From Zoogloeaceae bacterium (GTDB lineage: Bacteria; Pseudomonadota; Gammaproteobacteria; Burkholderiales; Rhodocyclaceae), in contig JACKMA010000001.1 in the NCBI GenBank assembly GCA_024235635.1, positions 248,001-312,000 on the forward strand: a stretch of DNA of 64,000 nucleotides, in the 5' to 3' direction. Positions 1 to 8,729 of this stretch are shown in pieces. Numbering within the stretch: position 1 is the first letter of the stretch; each line of letters begins with the position of its first letter. Below the pieces are notes generated by a model that was given only the letters and a program-made list of their open reading frames with translations, had not been told where the DNA came from and did not search any database. Position numbers and translations under genes: made by a program.

Positions 1-946
1 GCGAGGTATGGACCTCCCGCGACAGATCGTAGGGCGTGAATGCGGCGGGCCGGATGCGCTTCACGTTCCAGCTGTGGAAATATTCGTGGCTGCACAGGCC
101 GAGAAAGCGGCGATAGCCTTCTGACGGCTTGTCCATCGCCGCATACGGCAGATCGTTGCGACTCGCCAGCAATGCCGTCGACGCCCGATGCTCGAGGCCG
201 CCGTATCCGTCACCGACGACCATCGTCAGAAACAGATAGCGCTTCATCGGTGCAGGCCTGCCGAACAGCATGATCTGCCACTCGCAGACGCGGGCGAGAT
301 CGGTGCAGAGGCGCTTGAGGTCGGCGTCGTGACGCCCGGTCACGATCACTTCATGGCTGACACCGCCCGCCTTGAAGTTCGCCCGGGAAAAGGCGCCGAT
401 CTCGACCGGGTGGTCGATCAGTTCGTCGTAGTCCGCCGCTTGGTAGAACCCGAATCCGTGCCGCTTGGCGGCGCCCGGCCGGCCCCTGGCCTCGGCCAGC
501 GCCGTCGCCACACGCCAGTCCTCGGCACCGCGCCAGGACGGTGCCACCAGTTCGACCAGGCAGGTGCAGCGCTCGTGGCCATGCGCGCGCAGAAACACAC
601 TGGTGCCATTGAAGAAGGCATGACTGTGATCGAAGTGCGCGGCCCGCACCGACAGGTCCCACGCGTAGATTTCGCATTCGACCTCGAGCGGCGCTCCGGG
701 TCGCCCCGGTGCGCAGCGCCAGCCATGCTTGTCGAGCTTTTCCACGGCCAGCCGTCTGCCGCCGCTGCGGGCTTCGAGCGCCACGATGTTGCGCGCAAAG
801 TCGCGGATCATGTAACTGCCCGGAATCCATGCCGGCAGCGACAGCCGTTGCCCTTGCGGATCCGGGTTGGCGATGGTCAGACGGACCCGCAGCAAGTGAC
901 CCGAGGGGTCGGCAAGCTCGACGCGGTATTGCAGGGCTTGGCTCAT
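1..946 (-). CDS. M61 family glycyl aminopeptidase, C-terminus cut by window edge
   Basis: The reading frame starts at ATG 944-946, behind a good Shine-Dalgarno sequence (GGAGGAAT), and runs off the left edge, so only about 315 N-terminal residues are visible. The frame contains the zinc-peptidase motif HEYFHSWNVKRIRP close to the edge; HExxH followed by W-N-x-K-R-x-R-P is the signature of M61 (glycyl aminopeptidase-like) enzymes. The preceding part (SLPAWIPGSYMIRDFARNI) matches the family's N-terminal beta-sandwich. The C-terminal PDZ domain usual in the family would lie outside the window. It probably hydrolyses N-terminal glycine or alanine residues from peptides; this is family knowledge, not visible in the sequence. 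It lies downstream of the DnaA-box region. Confidence 0.88.
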   Translation of the reverse strand, partial: MSQALQYRVELADPSGHLLRVRLTIANPDPQGQRLSLPAWIPGSYMIRDFARNIVALEARSGGRRLAVEKLDKHGWRCAPGRPGAPLEVECEIYAWDLSVRAAHFDHSHAFFNGTSVFLRAHGHERCTCLVELVAPSWRGAEDWRVATALAEARGRPGAAKRHGFGFYQAADYDELIDHPVEIGAFSRANFKAGGVSHEVIVTGRHDADLKRLCTDLARVCEWQIMLFGRPAPMKRYLFLTMVVGDGYGGLEHRASTALLASRNDLPYAAMDKPSEGYRRFLGLCSHEYFHSWNVKRIRPAAFTPYDLSREVHTS

Positions 947-1411
947 CGAAATTCCTCCGCTGACGACCAGATCGAGTCCTCCGGCCGGGTCCGAGCCCGA
1001 CCCCGCCGCAGCCTGCCGCGCGTGGACCCGGTTGCACGCTTGTGCATCAAAGCAGGAAAAACGCCGCCGCAACAGGCGAATAGCCGGACAACCCAGTCGT
1101 TTTCCACATCGATATCCACACCAGCCGTGGATAAGGTGCGACGGCGAAAATGCAGCGCACAATGGCCCGCAGAGGCGCATCGCTGAGCCATTCTCGCTGC
1201 CGGATCGGGGCATCGTCCGATCGCGCCGCAGCAGATTCCGTTGCGATGCGCAGTGCACGGCAACAGGATTTATCCACAGGTGTGCACGAGCGCGCTTCGA
1301 ATGTCATGGGAATCCTTTCCGCCCATGGGATTTCACCCAATACGGGGACCTCACCCTGCAATGCCGGGCGTCTTGTGCGGTGCATCAACATCACATCGGT
1401 GCATCGCCTTC
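947..1411. other. Gene-free interval of 465 bp with DnaA-box-like sites
   Basis: This interval lies between the stop of the PaiB-like gene and the start of the M61 peptidase, both on the minus strand. I see no convincing gene in it. Its one notable content is a group of four DnaA-box-like 9-mers between 1100 and 1278 (separate entry). The promoter of the M61 gene should lie here, but I could not pick a clear -35/-10 pair. Confidence 0.6.
1100..1278. promoter_or_regulatory. Cluster of four DnaA-box-like 9-mers
   Basis: TTTTCCACA (1100-1108) and TTATCCACA (1270-1278) both fit the DnaA-box consensus TTWTNCACA exactly. ATATCCACA (1112-1120) and TTATCCACG (reverse strand, 1126-1134) each differ at one position. 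Three boxes fall within 35 bp. There is no dnaA, dnaN, mnmG or rpmH nearby and no obvious AT-rich unwinding element, so an origin is not supported. A DnaA-titration site or DnaA-controlled promoter is more likely. Confidence 0.5.
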
Positions 1412-2062
1412 TCATTGATCCGCCATGTCTTCGTCGATCGCACTGATGACATCCGCCATGGCGACCGCCGGTCCGGTTCCGAGGGTCGCGAGGCCGGCGA
1501 CCACGCCGGCGCGATCCGGCGCCGGCCGATTCTGGCTGAGCTTCCACTTACCCTGCAGCCGCTCGACCGTCAGTTCGATGCCGACCACCGCTGCGAGCAT
1601 CTTGTCGATGTAGTCGGGCGGCGCGTCTTCGACGCGCCAGGGTCTTTCGAACATGGCTTCGTGGCGTGCGGTCAGCTGCCCGAGGAATTCGCGCAGCCAG
1701 CCGCGATCCTCGATCGCGGTCAGCACACCGTGGACGTGCACGACGGTGTAGTTCCAGGTCGGCACGACCTTGCCGTGGTCCTGCTTCGACGGATACCAGC
1801 CGGGACTGACGTAGTGCGAGTCGCGCCGGAATACGGCCAGCGCGGCAACGCCCGCGAGCGTGCCGCGCCATATCGGATTGGCGCGCGCGACGTGTCCTCG
1901 CAGCCGGCAGCGGCCGTCGGCATTATCGAAGCGCAGCAGCGGCAGGTGCTCCGCCTGCAGTCCGCCCTCGGAGCCGACCACCAGCGTCGCCAGCGGGGCA
2001 TCGTCGATCAGCGCCAGCATCGCCTGCCGATCGGGTGCCTCGAAATGTCGTGGGCAGTACAT
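1412..2062 (-). CDS. FMN-binding PaiB-family protein
   Basis: The 216-residue product begins MYCPRHFEAPD and contains the PaiB-family core YVSPGWYPSKQDHGKVVPTW, preceding NYTVVHVHG. PaiB-type proteins have a split-barrel flavin-reductase fold and are annotated as FMN-binding negative transcriptional regulators. In Bacillus subtilis PaiB is linked to protease and sporulation control; the role in proteobacteria is not established. The start at 2062 was chosen over an upstream TTG/ATG because the MYCPRHF opening is conserved in the family and a GAGGAG Shine-Dalgarno sequence lies just before it. It is the last gene of a minus-strand chain and starts 10 bp after the DM13 stop codon, so it is probably co-transcribed. 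Confidence 0.85.
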   Translation of the reverse strand: MYCPRHFEAPDRQAMLALIDDAPLATLVVGSEGGLQAEHLPLLRFDNADGRCRLRGHVARANPIWRGTLAGVAALAVFRRDSHYVSPGWYPSKQDHGKVVPTWNYTVVHVHGVLTAIEDRGWLREFLGQLTARHEAMFERPWRVEDAPPDYIDKMLAAVVGIELTVERLQGKWKLSQNRPAPDRAGVVAGLATLGTGPAVAMADVISAIDEDMADQ

Positions 2063-2072
2063 CCGCAACTCC

Positions 2073-2555
2073 TCAGCGAGCCCCGTCGTCTCGGTAGCGC
2101 GCAGCACTGATGAATTCACCGAAGGTCTCGCACCAGATGATCACGGTATTGAAGTTCCGCACGTCGAGCCCCTCCGGCAGCGGCACGATGAAATTGCCGA
2201 AGTTGCGAACCTCGCCGACCCGACGCATCTGCAGGCGGTGGCGCTCGAAGGTGGCTTCGTCCTCGACGAACACCGGCGACAGATAAAGCTTGTAGTCCGG
2301 CCCCGGCGCAATGCGGCCGGCGAAGGCGATGCGATCCGGGCCGACCGTGACCCGCCCCTCGCCCCAGTGCAGCAGGTCGCTGCCGGCCAGTTCGCGGCGG
2401 AATTCCCCTTCGAAGCTCGCCCCCTGCATCGCGAAGCGCACTTCCTCCATGCCGGGCTCCGGCTGCGCTGTCAGGATCGGCAAGACGTAGATGCCGGCGG
2501 CAAAGCCGATCATGGCCGCCAGCAGATGGGAAAGCAGCGCCTTCAGCAGTTTCAT
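2073..2555 (-). CDS. DM13-domain membrane-anchored protein
   Basis: The protein has 160 residues. Residues 5-28 form a single hydrophobic N-terminal segment (uncleaved anchor or signal peptide), and the rest should be extracytoplasmic. The C-terminal ~100 residues read as a DM13 domain, ending with the characteristic FNTVIIWCETFGEFISAA, which includes the conserved Trp-Cys pair. DM13 has been proposed to have a redox or electron-transfer role through that cysteine; this is a family-level proposal only. The start has a GAGGGAG ribosome site. It sits between the spermidine-synthase-like gene (13 bp upstream) and the PaiB-like gene (10 bp downstream), which fits one transcript. Confidence 0.82.
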   Translation of the reverse strand: MKLLKALLSHLLAAMIGFAAGIYVLPILTAQPEPGMEEVRFAMQGASFEGEFRRELAGSDLLHWGEGRVTVGPDRIAFAGRIAPGPDYKLYLSPVFVEDEATFERHRLQMRRVGEVRNFGNFIVPLPEGLDVRNFNTVIIWCETFGEFISAARYRDDGAR

Positions 2556-2568
2556 GTCGGCTCCCTCG

Positions 2569-3390
2569 TCATGGGTCGGCAGGCGCTGGCAGTCGAACCA
2601 GCGCGCCGGCCACGGCCGCGATTTCAGGCATCGAGCCTTGCGCCAGCCGCGCGGCGCGTGCCAGCAGTTCGGTGTCGGCCGGCAGCGCCTGGCGCGCAGC
2701 CATCACGACGACGTTGCCACCGTCGCTCCTTGCGCTCAAGGCCACCCACGGCAATGCCATGCGCAGATGCATCAGTGTATGCAACAGTTCGGCCTCGTCG
2801 TGCGGCGACAGGTTCATTGCAAGCACGCCCTGGCTCGCGAGCCGTCGGCACAGTGCAGCCAGGAACGTGCCGTCGCCCAGGCAGGCAGCCTGTCGCGCAC
2901 CGTCGAACAGGTCGCACCACACCAGATCGTAGCGCCGTGCATCGGTCGCCACGAAGTCCTCGGCACGCGCGCGGACGAGCTCGCCGGTCGATGGCAGCGC
3001 GAAGTGCCTGGTGGCCAGCGCGATGGCATCGTGCGAGTGCTCGACCGAACACAATCGCAAACCCGGCAGGTAGCGTGCCACGAAGCGCTCGATGGCACCA
3101 CCGCCGACACCGAGATTGAGTGCGGTCGCCGGCGCGGGCCGCCACAGCAATGCTGCCAGCAACTGGACCGTGGCCGGCAGCAGCGGCCGTTCCGGGGTCG
3201 TCAGCGACATCACCGACTGGATCGCGTCGCCGCCGCCGTACAGCCAGCGCAGGCCGCTCGCTTCGTGCACGCGGAAGCCGGCACGCTCGGCCACGATCGT
3301 GGACGGGTCGCGACCCGCGGCGAGCAGCCGCGCCACCAGCGACGCCTTCGACGTCGTTCGTTGACCGGCCCCGTTCGATATGCGGCTCAC
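2569..3390 (-). CDS. Spermidine-synthase-like SAM-fold protein
   Basis: The 273-residue protein has a Rossmann methyltransferase core: glycine-rich loop LNLGVGGGAIERF (about residues 91-103), an acidic strand end (VEHSHDAI) and a YDLVWCDLFDG strand. This is the layout of the SpeE/spermidine-synthase-like family. The aminopropyltransferase catalytic motif D-S/T-x-D-P is not seen; CDLFDG stands in its place, so true polyamine synthesis is doubtful. The start is GTG at 3388-3390, 22 bp after the fetB stop. Substrate unknown. The next gene downstream is the DM13 protein. Confidence 0.72.
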   Translation of the reverse strand: MSRISNGAGQRTTSKASLVARLLAAGRDPSTIVAERAGFRVHEASGLRWLYGGGDAIQSVMSLTTPERPLLPATVQLLAALLWRPAPATALNLGVGGGAIERFVARYLPGLRLCSVEHSHDAIALATRHFALPSTGELVRARAEDFVATDARRYDLVWCDLFDGARQAACLGDGTFLAALCRRLASQGVLAMNLSPHDEAELLHTLMHLRMALPWVALSARSDGGNVVVMAARQALPADTELLARAARLAQGSMPEIAAVAGALVRLPAPADP

Positions 3391-3412
3391 GAGCGCCCCG
3401 GCGTTGCCGCCC

Positions 3413-4216
3413 TCAGTCCCGCGGCAACACCAGCCGGTCGAGGCGCAGCCGCTCGCGCTGATCGAACAGCCTTCGGCTGGCCGCGATGACCGCGAACAGC
3501 GTGCCGAATCCGGTACCGGCGGTGATCGTGAACATGATCAGGATCTGGTACTTGACTGCCAGCGCCGGCGCCGTTCCGGACAGGATCTGACCGGTCATCA
3601 TGCCGGGCAGGCTGACCACTCCGGCGGCCGCCATCGAATTGATGATCGGAATCATTCCGCTGCGGATGGCGTCGCGCCGGGCATCGCCCACTGCCTGTTG
3701 CCAGCGCTCGCCGAGCATCAGGCGGCTCTCGATCACCGCGCGCTGGCGCCACACCGAATCGGTCAGGCGATCCAGACCTAGCGCAATGCCGGTCATGGTG
3801 TTGCCGAGCATCATGCCGAGCAGCGGAATCGCGTACTGCGGCTCGTACCAGGGCGTGGGACCGACGATCACGGTCAGGGTCAGAATGGTCACGGCGAACG
3901 CCGAGACGAACATCGATACAGTGCCCAGTCCCACCGACCAGCCGCCCTTGAGCGGACGTTTCTGGCGCGCCATGACCTCGCGCCCGGCCAGTGCCAGCAT
4001 CACGGTGGCCATCAGCGCCACCCAGCCCAGCGTCGCCACCGAGAACAGCGCCTCGAGCACGAAGCCCACCAGCGCCAGTTGAATGGTGGTACGCACGGCC
4101 GCCACCAACAGGCTGCGTCCGACGCCCAGCCTTGCCATATGGGTCGCCACCGCGAGTGCGACCACCAATGCGGCTGCCAGCGCCAGTTGCCACCACGACA
4201 GGTCGATCAGATTCAT
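3413..4216 (-). CDS. fetB: FetB-type (UPF0014) ABC transporter permease
   Basis: The 267-residue integral membrane protein begins MNLIDLSWWQLALAAALVVALA and has about seven hydrophobic segments. It contains the UPF0014 family core PLLGMMLGNTMTGIALGLDRL and the region SMAAAGVVSLPGMMTGQILSG. In Escherichia coli FetAB (YbbLM) exports iron and raises oxidative-stress resistance. The start was set at 4216 because the ATG overlaps the stop of the ATPase gene (ATGA) and the predicted membrane topology begins there; a longer upstream extension in the same frame only shadows fetA. Confidence 0.88.
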   Translation of the reverse strand: MNLIDLSWWQLALAAALVVALAVATHMARLGVGRSLLVAAVRTTIQLALVGFVLEALFSVATLGWVALMATVMLALAGREVMARQKRPLKGGWSVGLGTVSMFVSAFAVTILTLTVIVGPTPWYEPQYAIPLLGMMLGNTMTGIALGLDRLTDSVWRQRAVIESRLMLGERWQQAVGDARRDAIRSGMIPIINSMAAAGVVSLPGMMTGQILSGTAPALAVKYQILIMFTITAGTGFGTLFAVIAASRRLFDQRERLRLDRLVLPRD

Positions 4217-4863
4217 GGCGCCTCCACCAGGCGTCCGCCTTCGAAGCACAGGTGACGATCGGCGACGCGCGAGATCTGGGCCGGATCGTGCGACACCCAC
4301 AGGGTCGGCAGGCCGTCCTCGCGGATTCTCGACTGCAGCAGCGCCTCGACCCGCTCGGTGGCCTTCTTGTCCAGATTGGCGCAAGGTTCGTCGAGCAACA
4401 GGGCTCGCGGCGCTCGAGCGAGCAGGCGCAGCAATGCCAGCCGCTGCTTCTCGCCGGAGGACAGACGCGAGACCTCCCAGTCGGCTGCGGCGGGGTCGAT
4501 GCCGAGTTCCGCCAGGCCATCGATCGGCCCGTCGGGGAAATGCTCGCCGACCCGATCGAACCACCATTGGCTCTCGGCCGGCATCATCGTCACCTGGGCA
4601 CGCCAGCGATGACCCGGCATCTGCTGTTGCTCGTCGCGGCCGAGTCGAACGACCCCCTGGTGCGGATCGAGATCGGCAATCGCGCGCAGCAAGCGGCTCT
4701 TGCCGGCGCCCGACGGGCCCGACAGGCAGACGATCTCGCCCGGTGCGACCTCGAGATCGATCGGCCCGACCGGGCCGACAGTGAGTGCGCCGAGCGCCAG
4801 CGTCATCGCAGGCGGCGCTGCTGGAACGGATGCTTCGGGTGCTTCACCGGCCATGGTCGTCAT
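4213..4863 (-). CDS. fetA: FetA-type ABC transporter ATP-binding protein
   Basis: The 216-residue ATPase shows Walker A GPSGAGKS (residues 49-56), ABC signature LSSGEKQR (134-141), Walker B ALLLDEP followed by a D-loop (CANLD), and the switch histidine in WVSHD. It overlaps the permease gene by 4 bp (ATGA), so the two subunits are translationally coupled as in known fetAB/ybbLM pairs. The likely role is energising efflux of iron by FetB. The N-terminal ~20 residues are low-complexity (Ala/Pro), and the true start could be the internal Met at residue 20. A HAD phosphatase gene ends 38 bp upstream. Confidence 0.9.
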   Translation of the reverse strand: MTTMAGEAPEASVPAAPPAMTLALGALTVGPVGPIDLEVAPGEIVCLSGPSGAGKSRLLRAIADLDPHQGVVRLGRDEQQQMPGHRWRAQVTMMPAESQWWFDRVGEHFPDGPIDGLAELGIDPAAADWEVSRLSSGEKQRLALLRLLARAPRALLLDEPCANLDKKATERVEALLQSRIREDGLPTLWVSHDPAQISRVADRHLCFEGGRLVEAP

Positions 4864-4901
4864 GCTTGGTTACGATCGACCCGATGATAGCGCGGCAGCC
4901 G

Positions 4902-5660
4902 TCAACGGCCCGGCAGCGCAAGCGCCCCGATCCGATCGATGACCGTCGCCCGATCCGGCAGCGATGCCTCGTCGCCCGCACGGTACTTGCCGGTGCGCAC
5001 CAGACAGCCTTGCAGTCCGGCCGCGATTGCACCGGCGACGTCGGCCACCACGTCATCGCCGACCATCAGGCAATCGGCCGCCGCCTGGCCGGTGTCGGCC
5101 ACCACCAGATCGAAAAAATCCGCGCTCGGCTTGCCCATGATCACCGCATCGATGCCGGCTGCCCATTCCAGCCCGCGAATGAAGGCCCCGGTGTCGAGCA
5201 TGATGCCGTCCTCGTCCATGAAGTAGCGATTGAGACCGATCCCGATCAGTGGCGCGCCATCGTGCAGCAACCGGAAAGCACGATTGAGGTTGCGATAGTT
5301 CAAGTCGTCGCGCGCGTCGCCCAGCAGCACGCAATCGGGGTCGGACTGCGGCACATCGTCGAATTCGGCGCGAATCGCCGGATGCACCAGGCAAAAGGGC
5401 CTGAGGCCCCTGGCGACGACGTAGTCGTGGGCGGCCCGAGGCGCCGTGAACAACTCGTCCTGCGCCACCTCAAGACCCATCTGGCGCATCTCGCCGGCGA
5501 TCGCCGCCGCCGGCTTGGTCGCGGTATTGGTCACGAAGCGCAGTGGAACACCGCACTGCCTGGCGCGGCGCATGAAATCGAGCGCGCCGTCGATCGGCCG
5601 CCGACCGTCGAACAGTACGCCCGACAAATCGAGCAACAACGCCTTCCAGCCTGCCACCAT
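4902..5660 (-). CDS. HAD-superfamily phosphatase, LHPP/NagD-like
   Basis: About 252 residues from the chosen start (MVAGWKALLLDLSGVLFDG). Motif I is DLSGV: the nucleophile Asp is present but the second Asp of the usual DxDx(T/V) is Ser, as in the LHPP subgroup. Motif II is the FVTNTATKP segment; motif III/IV is MGKPSADFF plus MVGDDVVADVAGA, which supplies the Mg-binding acidic pair. The cap insertion between motifs II and III fits the C2/NagD class. Family members hydrolyse phosphoamides or small phosphate esters; substrate here unknown. The start is uncertain: an in-frame ATG at 5693 and others further up exist and none has a strong ribosome site. It is first of the chain leading to fetAB. 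Confidence 0.78.
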   Translation of the reverse strand: MVAGWKALLLDLSGVLFDGRRPIDGALDFMRRARQCGVPLRFVTNTATKPAAAIAGEMRQMGLEVAQDELFTAPRAAHDYVVARGLRPFCLVHPAIRAEFDDVPQSDPDCVLLGDARDDLNYRNLNRAFRLLHDGAPLIGIGLNRYFMDEDGIMLDTGAFIRGLEWAAGIDAVIMGKPSADFFDLVVADTGQAAADCLMVGDDVVADVAGAIAAGLQGCLVRTGKYRAGDEASLPDRATVIDRIGALALPGR

Positions 5661-5873
5661 GCCGCAGTGTCCGTTCGCGTCGAAGACCGGCATATTCTGG
5701 AGCGGTACCGCCAAGATTGCGAGCACCGGAACGGCCATGTGCCTGCCAGGGGTACGTCGGCGGGCATCCGCGACATGTGGGCATCTGACGGTGTCGAACG
5801 GCACCTGCTGCAGCGCGCACCCGCGAGCGGCGCCGACCGACCGGCACCGCCCGTGGCAATGGCCAAAACGTCG

Positions 5874-8729
5874 TTACCGGGACGGCCGCGACAGCCGTTC
5901 GATCATCGCCTTGACTTCCGGCCGTGCGAAGAAGACGCGCAGTTCGTCGAGATCCGCCGAATTTGCCGCCTGCGCGAGGGCCGCAGGTCCGCGGCCGGCG
6001 AATGTCGCATCTGCCGGCCGCGGCTCGCGGCAGACCGCCTCGAGGCATTTCGAGAGATGCTGCGGGTCGACGCCAAGGCGTTCGAGCAGCTTGTCGCCAG
6101 CGCCGTCCGACAACACGCATTTCAGCAGATCGCACCATGGATGCCGCGCTCGCTCCGGTCTGCGCGGACGCGGTGTGTCGGCGCCGACTGCGACGCCGAT
6201 GGTTCGCAGTTCCTCGCGTGCGAAGGGCTCGCCTCGGCGCGTCCTGCCGCGAGCCAGAAACCGAACCTGATAGACACCCGCCCGGGAGAGTGTCACGACG
6301 TGGTCGAACTCGCCCGGGGCGGTTTCCTGCAGCGCGAATCGGACAGTCGCTCCGTCAGGACGCTTAAGTTCGACCTGCACGCTGGCGCGGTGACCCACGG
6401 GCAGGCCGGATTCGACCAGGCGTGCTTGCAGCGACGCCGACGCACCGGGTTCGTGACTGTCCGCCGACACTGAAACCGCCAGGCGCAGATTGGATTTCGC
6501 ATGCACACACAGGTTGTACGGAATGCCATGAATCGCCGTGCTGGTCGGCCAGCGATTGGCCTGACGGTCGCGCAGCTTCGAGACGTACTTCTTGAAATCG
6601 GATGCATCGACCGTCAGTACCGCGTGCCAGGTGCCCTCATGGGCACCGCCGCCGACCGCAATCGGCAATGCCGCCCGATACATGTGCAGCGTCTCCGACG
6701 TCGCGTAGGTCACGCCCGGCAGCGTGCCGGCGATGGCCGGCGTGATGATTCGTCCATCGGGTGCTTCGAGATGGAAGTCGATGGCCCAGGGGTCGGACGA
6801 CAGCAGGATCACGTCGGAATGGGTGTCCGCGTTGGTCAATCCGAACGGAATCCGGTGTTTGTTGCCGGGCCGCAGCCTGCTTTCCGGATCGACCACGACC
6901 GCGGTGTTGGTGACGCCGGCGAGGACCTGCAGGAAGTACTTGCTCAATCGGAACTGGTCATCGATATCGAGGTCCCCGGTCATCAGCAGATAGCCACCGG
7001 AACTGCTGGTCAGCGCATCCAGAATGGCCACATCCAGTTGATCGGCACGGCCGAGTCCGATCGCGAAGATGCGCTCGCCGAGCAGACCCGCGACGTCGCT
7101 GATGTACTGGGACGCGTTCTCGTGACCGTCGGTGAACACGATCATTGCCTTGTGGTCGTAGCCGGCGACCGGATCGATGGTGGCGTGCGCCAGGTCGATG
7201 CCGTCCCCGATCGAGGTCGCACCGCCGTCTTCGTCATGGAGGTTGATGGCATTGAGTGCCTGCGTGCGGCCGGCGCCGAACATCAGCGATCCCGCCGGCG
7301 TGACCGGCAGCACTGGATAGGCGTCGTGATCGAATTCGACGATGCCGATGCCATCGTCGTCGCCCATCGCGTGCACAAAGTGCGGCGCAGCCCACTTGAG
7401 CACGTCAAGCCGGCTCTCGCCGGGGATTCCCGAACTCGAGGCCATGCTGCCGGACTTGTCGAGGACAAGCATCGACGCGACCCTGGGCTTTGCGATCGTG
7501 TTCGCGCCGATCGGAATGATCCACTCCTCACTGGTCTCTTCGCAGCGGATCGTCATGCTGCCGGCCGCCGCGGCGCCGGCACTGGTACCGGTGTAGGAGA
7601 TCCAGACATGGGCCAGCACCGGCAGGCCCGAGGCATAGGGCTCGACAACGCTGGTGCCGAGCGGCGTCCCAAAGTCGGCGCCCGGTCCGGCCACGATCTC
7701 GAGCGTGACGTCCTCGCATGCACGTATTGCAAAGACCGCCGCCCGCACCGTCTCGGTACCTTCCGGTATGTCGTTGAACAGGATCGGCGCGCCGGGCGAC
7801 GGCGAGTCGAGTTCGACCGATACCGGCAGGGTGTCGTAACAGGGGGGCTGCACGACTGTCGGATGCCTGGAATTCCTGAACACGATCTCGTTGCCGGGGT
7901 CGGCCGGATCCCACGGCGGAATCGGATCGCCGAAATGGACGCTCCCCGACCAGGGCTCGAGGTACTCGGTGATTTCGGGATCTTCCGTTTCGCTGCCATA
8001 GACCTGGTCGGGATCGAGCCGCCACTCCTGCCCCGGCTGCATCTGCCACATCGCCCAGAGCCGATCGATGTTCGAATGCAAGAGAAATACGAACGGATCC
8101 TCGAACGCCGAGTGCGATGCCCGGATCGTGCTGCCCACGCCGAAATAGCTGTGTACGGCGTTGTGATTTGGTGAAGCTTCCAGGACGTTCCTGAAATGTG
8201 CCCACTGGGCCGTTTGCGCGAGGTGGTCGGCAGACGTGACGATTTCGTCATCCGAATCGACGCCCGGCGCGCCCGGATCGATGTTGCGCGTGATCTCCTG
8301 CGGCGGATCGACCGGGTCAGCGGTGTCGTCGCGACTGCCGGCAAGCACGCCGCCATTGTCGAATCCGTCGAAGGGCACATCCGCACGACCGCTCGAATTG
8401 CCGAAGGTGGTCGCGGCAAACAGGTTCACGGTGCTGCCGGCTCCGTCGGATGCGTTGCGTGGATCCTCGGTCCAGTCCCAGTAGTGCAGTGCGACTGTCG
8501 GGTCGACCTCCTGCAGCATCGCCTCGAACCGGTTCAGCAGTTCGCGGTGCCACGGTAGAAAGGATGGCCCGCCATGGACGTGGGTGCCCTGGTGGATCTG
8601 ATCCTGTTTGTCCCAGTACGAAACGCCGTCGGCGAAGAAGCGGGACGAGTCGAGTTGGACGATCGCATTGATGAACGCGTCGCGTTCGGCTTGCGACAGG
8701 TGCGCGACATTGCGGCGAACGGGCTTCAT
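5874..8729 (-). CDS. Tyrosinase fused to a von Willebrand factor A domain
   Basis: The product is 951 residues. The N-terminal ~290 residues form a tyrosinase/hemocyanin-type copper domain: the CuA region has QGTHVHGGPSFLPWHRELL then LHYWDW, and the CuB region has HNAVHSYFG then LLHSNIDRLWAMWQ. After a beta-rich linker, residues ~415-600 form a VWA domain with an intact MIDAS (DKSGSM, plus later MIVFTDGHENAS). About 350 further residues contain beta-sandwich-like segments and a Cys-containing C-terminal helix region. No signal peptide is seen. The start at 8729 was chosen because a GGAGGAAG site directly precedes MKPVRRN; an in-frame ATG five codons upstream overlaps that site. It is divergent from the MoxR gene. 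Stand-alone tyrosinases are usually 270-600 residues, so this is an unusually long multi-domain form. Substrate unknown. Confidence 0.85.
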   Translation of the reverse strand: MKPVRRNVAHLSQAERDAFINAIVQLDSSRFFADGVSYWDKQDQIHQGTHVHGGPSFLPWHRELLNRFEAMLQEVDPTVALHYWDWTEDPRNASDGAGSTVNLFAATTFGNSSGRADVPFDGFDNGGVLAGSRDDTADPVDPPQEITRNIDPGAPGVDSDDEIVTSADHLAQTAQWAHFRNVLEASPNHNAVHSYFGVGSTIRASHSAFEDPFVFLLHSNIDRLWAMWQMQPGQEWRLDPDQVYGSETEDPEITEYLEPWSGSVHFGDPIPPWDPADPGNEIVFRNSRHPTVVQPPCYDTLPVSVELDSPSPGAPILFNDIPEGTETVRAAVFAIRACEDVTLEIVAGPGADFGTPLGTSVVEPYASGLPVLAHVWISYTGTSAGAAAAGSMTIRCEETSEEWIIPIGANTIAKPRVASMLVLDKSGSMASSSGIPGESRLDVLKWAAPHFVHAMGDDDGIGIVEFDHDAYPVLPVTPAGSLMFGAGRTQALNAINLHDEDGGATSIGDGIDLAHATIDPVAGYDHKAMIVFTDGHENASQYISDVAGLLGERIFAIGLGRADQLDVAILDALTSSSGGYLLMTGDLDIDDQFRLSKYFLQVLAGVTNTAVVVDPESRLRPGNKHRIPFGLTNADTHSDVILLSSDPWAIDFHLEAPDGRIITPAIAGTLPGVTYATSETLHMYRAALPIAVGGGAHEGTWHAVLTVDASDFKKYVSKLRDRQANRWPTSTAIHGIPYNLCVHAKSNLRLAVSVSADSHEPGASASLQARLVESGLPVGHRASVQVELKRPDGATVRFALQETAPGEFDHVVTLSRAGVYQVRFLARGRTRRGEPFAREELRTIGVAVGADTPRPRRPERARHPWCDLLKCVLSDGAGDKLLERLGVDPQHLSKCLEAVCREPRPADATFAGRGPAALAQAANSADLDELRVFFARPEVKAMIERLSRPSR

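Noticed and set aside
1100..1278. Interpretation of the DnaA boxes as the chromosomal origin
   Set aside because: No dnaA, dnaN, gyrB, mnmG or parAB nearby and no AT-rich unwinding region; kept only as a box cluster.
4785..6473. 562-codon plus-strand frame opposite the HAD and tyrosinase genes
   Set aside because: Antisense to two genes with clear catalytic motifs and spans their intergenic gap, so it cannot be a single conserved protein.
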